Positions 41,046 to 45,950 of a stretch of DNA of 45,950 bases are shown here, one piece after another. Position numbers and translations under genes: made by a program. The stretch lies in IMG/VR virus record IMGVR_UViG_3300033149_007212, positions 1-45,950 of that record. One strand, 5' to 3'. Numbering within the stretch: the first letter of the stretch is position 1; each line of letters starts with the position of its first letter. The notes beneath the pieces are model-generated. The model was not told the DNA's origin. It worked only from the letters and a program-made list of their open reading frames with translations, and ran no database searches. The DNA comes from a virus.

Positions 41046-42305
41046 TTACCGTGTACATTTTACCTGGTCCTGGTCCTGATTCTGGTTCTGGCCCTGATCA
41101 CGGTCTTTTAACCGGTATTCGAGTCCGCGCACGATCCATTTTCGTACCCTCTCGTAATAGTAATAGTTTTTGCCGAACAAGGATTTAGCGGGAGCGAGAT
41201 ACCGTTCCGTAGTGGCATCGATATCGTTATTAAGAACCCGATCGGTAATGTGATCGAGCAAGGGTTCGAAGTACTTGAACTGCATCGTGGAATGGCGCTG
41301 TGCATAATGGAAGAGGGCGAGGGTGGCCACCTGCATTTCGACGGGTGTGGCCGCGGTGGCCTGGCGGGCCACGAACCCCACCAGTTCGGTTGCCAGGAAG
41401 TTGGTGGGCATGCTGTCGAGGAGCCGGGAGAGCCGCTTAATGGCCGCTTGTGTGATCTTGTCGGGTCGGTTACCGAACGATTCGGCCTCTTTTTGGACAC
41501 AGCTGAACCAGGAAGCGGCGAGGTTTGCGCTATTGAGATCGAAAAGGACGGCGTTGGCCTTCTCGCCAAGCACTCCCACCAGCACCTCCTCCAGTAAGCA
41601 GGTGTCCACCTTGCCGTGGAGCCGGGTGAAGAGCCGGGCGGCCCAGGCCAGGCTCCGGGGCGAGATCGTGGGGGCGACATTCCAGCGGTTGAGGGTAGCG
41701 GCGACGGCGGAAGGGTTACTGAACTCGTCCTTACCTGCTGTGTCCCGGAAAGCGGGGCTGAGCTGCCACGCTCGGAGCCGGAGACCGACGCCGGCGGCGC
41801 TTTCGGGGTCGGTTTCGGAGAGCCACTGAAACCAGCCGTCCCAATCGGGGGTGATGATGAGGTGGACGAAGCGGTTGACGAGGGCGCTGTCGAAATCGGT
41901 GACGTGGTAGACGCCGTTCGGGGGGTTGGCCGCGGCGACGATCCAGGTGTCGGGCGGGAGCGGGTGGCCGTGCAGGCGCCGCTCGGTGAGGAGCGGGAGG
42001 ATCGCCGAGAGGGTGTAGCGCGGGGCCCGGTTGATCTCGTCGAGGAAGATGATGACCCGCTCCCCCTCCTTCGGCCACCAGTCGGGGAGGGCCCAGGTGG
42101 TGCGGTCCCCGTCCCGGGTCGGGAGGCCGATCAAGTCGCCGGGCTCCTGGGTGGCGAGATAGAGTGGGCGCAGTTCCCGCCCCACCTCGTCGGCCAGGGT
42201 GTGGACCAGGGCGGTTTTGCCGATGCCGCGCTCGCCCCAGAGGAGGGGGACGAGGCCGGCCTCGCATACCTCGTGGACAATCTGTTTTGCGTCGTTCAAT
42301 TTCAT
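41046..42305 (-). CDS. MoxR-like AAA+ ATPase
   Basis: The 419-residue protein has Walker A GERGIGKT (24-31), a GDLIGLPTR segment, Walker B IIFLDE (85-90), sensor 1 N127 in AAANPPN, and the arginine finger R145 (ALVNRFVHL). This is the MoxR/AAA_5 layout. Such ATPases work as chaperones that insert metals or remodel complexes with a VWA partner, encoded here directly upstream. The C-terminus ends in a (D/N)Q dipeptide run (DQGQNQNQDQDQ) coded by a 6-bp repeat. The gene is GC-rich, unlike its AT-rich partner. Confidence 0.88.
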   Translation of the reverse strand: MKLNDAKQIVHEVCEAGLVPLLWGERGIGKTALVHTLADEVGRELRPLYLATQEPGDLIGLPTRDGDRTTWALPDWWPKEGERVIIFLDEINRAPRYTLSAILPLLTERRLHGHPLPPDTWIVAAANPPNGVYHVTDFDSALVNRFVHLIITPDWDGWFQWLSETDPESAAGVGLRLRAWQLSPAFRDTAGKDEFSNPSAVAATLNRWNVAPTISPRSLAWAARLFTRLHGKVDTCLLEEVLVGVLGEKANAVLFDLNSANLAASWFSCVQKEAESFGNRPDKITQAAIKRLSRLLDSMPTNFLATELVGFVARQATAATPVEMQVATLALFHYAQRHSTMQFKYFEPLLDHITDRVLNNDIDATTERYLAPAKSLFGKNYYYYERVRKWIVRGLEYRLKDRDQGQNQNQDQDQVKCTR

Positions 42306-42323
42306 CGTGCTACCTCCTATCTT

Positions 42324-43823
42324 TTATAGTTTAACGGGTTTATGAGGTAAGTACAGTTCGTATTTCATATTACGGATATCGAAAACGAGAACGGGGCCGA
42401 GTTTGGTCGCTTTTTGGTGAAGAGCCTTGTCATAAAGTCGATTAGCAAGCGTGCAGTTATAAGAGCCTCGGGTTAGTATAACCCAAAGTATTTGTCGGTA
42501 ATGTGGAAAAAGACGTTTAACCGTAGACGGTTTAGGATACCAACTACATTCACCATCGGTAATATATACAATAAATTCGGCATTTCGGGCCTGTTGGAAT
42601 GTCGGTTTGGGTTTATTAAAACCTTCGAAAACTTTTGTATAGCTGGTGCCACCGCTACCGTATGGCGGGCAAAAAGTTTTGATATGTTCTTTTTGTGTGA
42701 TCGGAGTAACGGTTCGTAGATATTCACCACCGTGGGCGGCGAGGAGTTTCCAGCCACGGTCAAACCAAAGTTTTAGAATTTGTTTGGCAACGTTTATATC
42801 TGCTGACTCCATGCTGCCTGATGAATCGACGATTACGAGCAATGACGGATGACTGCGATAGTGGAGGGAAACGGGAAGGTCGGGCCGGCGCCGGTCCGGA
42901 ATTAATCGGACAACGGGCGCTTCACGTTCACCGTATTCGAGGTGGCGATTGATGGCGGCGAAAAGAGGCTGGAGTTGGGAAAGGTACAGGTGTGAATCTG
43001 ATACGTTGCGGTTAAGATAAGAATCAAAAAGTTTGAGCAATAATGGCGGCATCATCGGGCTGAGTGGGGTGAAGGTTTCGAGACTAAACTTGATTTCTGA
43101 ATGGCCACAACCCTTTCCGTGAGTTGAAGTTACGTTTTTGTTGCCGAATAAATCTTCTTCGGTATTAGTATTTGATCCGTGACCGACTGCTTGCCAATGT
43201 TCGTTACCGATTTTGATGTCTTGTTTGGATTGTATCGTTTTTATAGCTCGCTCGAAAGGTGGATCAGAGGGTGGCTTTTTCTTAATTTTTTCACAAAGTA
43301 AATGATAAAGCTCATAAGCAGTGGTGTATTCGTATTCATAACTTTTAAGGTCAAGGCTGTTCAGGATATCATAAGTGACGAGACCGAGACGTTCGGGTGT
43401 CGTTAAAATGCGAGGAAATCCAGGGGCTGTATAGAGAGTCGTTAAAAAGTCGTTGACAATGATGTCAACAGCAATGTTCCACAACAAATCTTGTTGACGA
43501 AGAGATAAGTCGGTTCGAAGCTTGGGCCGATGTGTGTTGTGCCGCCAATAAATGTGTAGCGCCTCGTGAGCAAGGAAGGTGAGGCGGCCTGGAGTGGAGA
43601 ACTCAAAATATTTAGGTGTTATGATTAAATTGTACATATACCCGTTTTTGGTTTTTTTGTAAAGGACTGAAGCCGCCCACATTTTTTTCTCTTTTTCATC
43701 TTCCGGCTCAAAAAATGCTACAGGTAGATAACCCAGTACCGGAAAGTAATTGATTAAGTGCCTTATATCTTCTTGAACCGTTTTTTGTTGAGCTCTTGTG
43801 GGTTTCCATTTTTTCAGCTGCAT
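42324..43823 (-). CDS. DUF2201-type metallopeptidase/VWA protein
   Basis: The 499-residue protein joins an N-terminal zincin-like domain with HEALH (residues 86-90) to a C-terminal VWA-like domain with a complete MIDAS: DSSGS (D333-S337), GGTS (T393) and TDGE (D423). This is the DUF2201 architecture that accompanies MoxR ATPases in bacterial genomes. The pair probably forms a metal-dependent remodelling machine; targets are unknown. The gene ends 18 bp before the AAA+ start. Its composition is AT-rich compared with both neighbours. Confidence 0.88.
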   Translation of the reverse strand: MQLKKWKPTRAQQKTVQEDIRHLINYFPVLGYLPVAFFEPEDEKEKKMWAASVLYKKTKNGYMYNLIITPKYFEFSTPGRLTFLAHEALHIYWRHNTHRPKLRTDLSLRQQDLLWNIAVDIIVNDFLTTLYTAPGFPRILTTPERLGLVTYDILNSLDLKSYEYEYTTAYELYHLLCEKIKKKPPSDPPFERAIKTIQSKQDIKIGNEHWQAVGHGSNTNTEEDLFGNKNVTSTHGKGCGHSEIKFSLETFTPLSPMMPPLLLKLFDSYLNRNVSDSHLYLSQLQPLFAAINRHLEYGEREAPVVRLIPDRRRPDLPVSLHYRSHPSLLVIVDSSGSMESADINVAKQILKLWFDRGWKLLAAHGGEYLRTVTPITQKEHIKTFCPPYGSGGTSYTKVFEGFNKPKPTFQQARNAEFIVYITDGECSWYPKPSTVKRLFPHYRQILWVILTRGSYNCTLANRLYDKALHQKATKLGPVLVFDIRNMKYELYLPHKPVKL

Positions 43824-43824
43824 T

Positions 43825-44427
43825 TTAGTCTCTCCTTATTCGTTTATAAAACTCTGTTACCTTATCATACCACGTTTTATCTTTGCTGTCAAGTGTCTGG
43901 CCGATTACCCAGCCTTTATCAGTTGAGTTGACGAAGACGACGAACCCCTTCCCACCATCTTTTTTCGGCCAGGTGAGGAGGACGAAACGGGCGTCGTCGG
44001 GGAGGGCGAAGCAGAGGTGCCGCTCTTTTTTGAATGTGACGTTCCAGTGATACAGCCACGATCCACGAAAACGGAACCCGCCGCGCCCTTTCATATCGAG
44101 GCTGGTCACGACCCGGCCCCAGGCCCGCCAGTTGGGAGTCACGCCGACAGGGAGGCAAATGTGAACCTCCGTTCGGCAGCGGCGCCGGTTGGGGACGAGC
44201 AGGGCTGAGCAGAATGAGGCTGGGAGGCCGGTCATTTCCTGCTCTTCTTCCGGTTGTGGCTGCGGCTCCGGCTGCGGCGCCTTGACCACCACCTGGGTAT
44301 AGATGGCCAGGGGGGTGGCCGGTGGCCGCCAATCGGGGTCGGCCCGGAGGGCGGCCGCCGCGATCCGCTGCCGGGCGGTGGGGGTCAGGTCGGCCCAGTG
44401 AATTTCGTGCTTTTGGGTGCTCATCAT
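43825..44427 (-). CDS. hypothetical protein, 200 aa
   Basis: Not recognised. The N-terminal 40 residues are helical, followed by a Pro/Gln/Glu-rich linker (PQPEPQPQPEEEQE). A beta-rich domain follows with SWLYHWNVTFKKERHLCFAL, ARFVLLTWPKKDGGKG, and a helical end (YDKVTEFYKRIRRD). It is coupled to the 85-residue gene upstream (4-bp overlap) and lies 1 bp before the VWA gene. It may be an accessory or substrate of the MoxR/VWA pair. Confidence 0.75.
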   Translation of the reverse strand: MMSTQKHEIHWADLTPTARQRIAAAALRADPDWRPPATPLAIYTQVVVKAPQPEPQPQPEEEQEMTGLPASFCSALLVPNRRRCRTEVHICLPVGVTPNWRAWGRVVTSLDMKGRGGFRFRGSWLYHWNVTFKKERHLCFALPDDARFVLLTWPKKDGGKGFVVFVNSTDKGWVIGQTLDSKDKTWYDKVTEFYKRIRRD

Positions 44428-44681
44428 ACCACCTCCCCGTAGTCGTCGTGTTGGATTGAGTGCCGGATCTCGGCGGCGGCCAGCAGCAGTTCTTCCCGGG
44501 CCGACACCGGGCCGCGAACGAACACCTCGAGCAGCACCTGACCGAACGCGGGATCGTAGACGATCCGGGGACCGGCGGTAATTCCGTGCTGGCCGTGGAC
44601 GCGCCAGGGAGCACGATAGAAGGCGTTGAGCCGGGCCGCCGGCGGGAGTGCTTCCCGGTAGACGACGAATTCAATTTGCAT
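44424..44681 (-). CDS. hypothetical protein, 85 aa
   Basis: From ATG 44681 (after GGGAGGTGTGTC) the protein reads MQIEFVVYREALPPAARLNA and then a strand-helix pattern with RIVYDPAFGQVLLEVFVRGP. It looks like a small globular alpha/beta domain. It overlaps the HELGH peptidase gene by 11 bp. No family recognised. Confidence 0.65.
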   Translation of the reverse strand: MQIEFVVYREALPPAARLNAFYRAPWRVHGQHGITAGPRIVYDPAFGQVLLEVFVRGPVSAREELLLAAAEIRHSIQHDDYGEVV

Positions 44682-45192
44682 GACACACCTCCCGATAAGC
44701 GGTTTGGAGCTGGGCCATAATCGGACCGTAGTGGCCGAGATAGGTAGTATGGAGCGGGTGGGTAAGGGGCCGGCCGGCGAGGCGCCATATGCAGAGGGCA
44801 AAGAACTCGGCGAAGAATTCGCTGGCGTCCCGGGCTAAGCGGTCTGTGTTATAGTTGGCTGTAGCTTGGGTTTCGGCGGCGACAACGTGCCCCAATTCGT
44901 GGAGCAACAGGAAGACACCGTACCATGTTCCATTCGCCCATTCCTGTACCCCGCGCCAGAAACGGCGACAGATCACCACCTCTTCTCCGTTTTTGCATGC
45001 GGCGGCGAAGTTGGGGGGAACGTTGTAGTCCCATTTCCGGCGGTAGGGACGGACCGTCACCTGGTCGGCTCGGGGCGTGAGGGGCCGGAGTAGGCGCCGG
45101 GACCAGAGGGTGAGGGTCCGGTAGTCGTGATTGTGGAGGCCGGTATACAGGCCGGCGAGAATGCGTTGGAGGGTGTATTGTTGTTGTCTCAT
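44671..45192 (-). CDS. putative zincin metallopeptidase (HELGH), 173 aa
   Basis: HELGH at residues 98-102 in FLLLHELGHVVAAE is followed by DASEFFAEFFA, whose E126 or E129 could be the third zinc ligand. The N-terminal 90 residues are basic and helical. It is about the size of small ImmA/IrrE-like or phage zincins, but lacks a recognisable HTH. It is the second HExxH protein in this cluster, after the DUF2201 protein. ATG 45192 follows TGGAGGTGGCC. Confidence 0.75.
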   Translation of the reverse strand: MRQQQYTLQRILAGLYTGLHNHDYRTLTLWSRRLLRPLTPRADQVTVRPYRRKWDYNVPPNFAAACKNGEEVVICRRFWRGVQEWANGTWYGVFLLLHELGHVVAAETQATANYNTDRLARDASEFFAEFFALCIWRLAGRPLTHPLHTTYLGHYGPIMAQLQTAYREVCHAN

Positions 45193-45209
45193 GGCCACCT
45201 CCATTTTCA

Positions 45210-45329
45210 TTAGCTAACGAGGTCCCGTTTCCAAGTCAGACGCCGGCGCCGCCGCCGGACCCGGTCGCGGGCGGCGGCGGCAACGGCAATGAGCCAAAGG
45301 ACGGTGCAGAGGGTCTCTATTGCGGTCAT
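45210..45329 (-). CDS. tiny membrane-basic peptide, 39 aa
   Basis: The frame starts MTAIETLCTVLWLIAVAAAA and continues with a strongly arginine-rich tail. It has one short membrane segment. GGAG lies about 10 nt before the ATG at 45329. The start is 2 bp from the stop of the previous gene, and the stop lies 17 bp before the HELGH gene. Translation is plausible but not certain. Confidence 0.45.
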   Translation of the reverse strand: MTAIETLCTVLWLIAVAAAARDRVRRRRRRLTWKRDLVS

Positions 45330-45331
45330 GG

Positions 45332-45649
45332 TTACAGGGCTCCGAGATACTGTTTGGCGTTCTCGACTGCCACTTCCTCGCCGTTCACCACCAACCGGGT
45401 GTCTTCCCGGGACCAGGGGATCCAGCGGGCCCGGGTGAGGGCGACGAACGCGAGCTGGCCGGGGCTGAGGTCGGCATTTCGTTTCCGGCGGAGGACTAAC
45501 TTGTAGCCGCCGCCGGGCCGGCGCAACAGGACGCGACCTTGCTTGGTGGTGACGAAAACGGTGCGGTCGGGTTTTTCGAGAATGTCGTTCCAGTGATGGA
45601 CGACGATTCTGACGACTTCCTGGTCTCCACGTGCGCTGATCTTAGCCAT
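45332..45649 (-). CDS. hypothetical protein, 105 aa
   Basis: Not recognised. A basic beta-rich protein (RTVFVTTKQGRVLLRRPGG, YKLVLRRKR) with a helical centre and an acidic end. ATG 45649 follows GGAGGTGAATAGGT. It is the first gene on the minus strand after the terminal array. If the molecule is circular, its transcript may come from the promoter near 1190 through the array, since no convincing promoter is visible at 45650-45810. Confidence 0.65.
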   Translation of the reverse strand: MAKISARGDQEVVRIVVHHWNDILEKPDRTVFVTTKQGRVLLRRPGGGYKLVLRRKRNADLSPGQLAFVALTRARWIPWSREDTRLVVNGEEVAVENAKQYLGAL

Positions 45650-45809
45650 ACCTATTCACCTCCATGCTTGTTGTTGCCTGTCATGCTTCCAGCAAACTGT
45701 GTGCCAAACGGCGATCGGTGTTTTTGGCGTGCCGGCACCGGTATCGGGCCGGGCTGCGTTCAGTTTTTGGTTGTTGATGTCCAAAACCAAGACAGCTTCC
45801 GGGCCGGGT

Positions 45810-45950
45810 GTTGGCCCGGGCCGAGGACGGGCTGGGCCGGGCCGAGGACGGGCTGGGTCCGGGCCGAGGACGGGCTGGGTCCGGGCCGAGGACGGGCTGG
45901 GTCCGGGCCGAGGACGGGCTGGGTCCGGGCCGAGGACGGGCTGGGTCCGG
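45810..45950. repeat. 22-bp tandem repeat array, right terminal part
   Basis: About six and a half units with the same core as at 1-110. The first junction lacks one T (CTGGGCCGGGCCGAG), exactly as in the array at 1684-1996. The array ends at the window edge, out of register with the start of the window by about five bases. It belongs with 1-110 if the molecule is circular. Confidence 0.95.

Noticed and set aside
1-45950. tRNA genes, integrase, repressor, reverse transcriptase
   Set aside because: None of these was recognised on either strand by reading; a dedicated tRNA scan could not be run.

Overview
The window looks like the (nearly) complete genome of a short-tailed double-stranded DNA bacteriophage of about 46 kb. 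It has large and small terminase genes, a portal, scaffold and capsid genes, two tail-tube/hub type genes, a block of very large internal virion proteins, and a family A DNA polymerase with a helicase. The host is a bacterium: three or more sigma70-type promoters are visible (one is TTGACA-17-TATACT), and almost every gene has a GGAGG-type ribosome binding site. I see no integrase, repressor or tRNA gene, and nothing that names the host genus. The same 22-bp G-rich tandem repeat lies at both ends, so the sequence is probably circular or terminally redundant and was cut inside a repeat array. The two ends do not join in register (about 5 nt of a unit are missing), so the true array length is unknown.

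Layout. At 1-1680 a small AT-richer cassette (GP88-like cysteine protein, two small unknowns, divergent sigma70 promoters) is bracketed by the terminal array and a second, related array (1684-1996). From 2.0 to 3.05 kb there is a GC-rich, apparently non-coding control region. It holds a symmetric four-box dyad, a copy of an inverted repeat also found upstream of the polymerase gene, a copy of the polymerase 3' end with its promoter, and a strong sigma70 promoter. From 3.08 to 31.5 kb all genes are on the plus strand: small proteins and a methyltransferase, a LamG protein with surface/fibre-type unknowns, a GIY-YIG nuclease, terminases, two small membrane proteins, a glycosyltransferase, portal, scaffold, capsid, an 826-residue double glycosyltransferase with TPRs, adaptor and tail hub proteins, and four internal virion proteins ending in one of 2341 residues. 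A hairpin terminator at 31.53 kb closes this unit.

From 45.65 down to 31.56 kb all genes are on the minus strand. In reading order: a right-end module (small proteins, a HELGH metallopeptidase, unknowns, a DUF2201-type metallopeptidase/VWA protein and its MoxR-like AAA+ ATPase), the DNA polymerase, an SF3/D5-like helicase with a zinc finger, a sigma-like protein, a Cas4/RecB-type nuclease, an OB-fold-like protein, a set of tiny overlapping genes, a third glycosyltransferase, a dATP/dGTP diphosphohydrolase, a ClpP-like protease, an HNH endonuclease and a metallophosphoesterase. If the molecule is circular, the cassette genes at 138-1143 lie upstream of this operon and the array is transcribed through.

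Most worth a second look: the MoxR/VWA/zincin module, the duplicated polymerase-locus control elements in the late leader, the symmetric dyad (candidate origin or regulator site), the array-bracketed cassette, the ClpP-like gene with a composition break next to the HNH gene, the GT-TPR-GT fusion, and the polymerase with altered motifs B and C. No endolysin, holin or spanin could be recognised with confidence.
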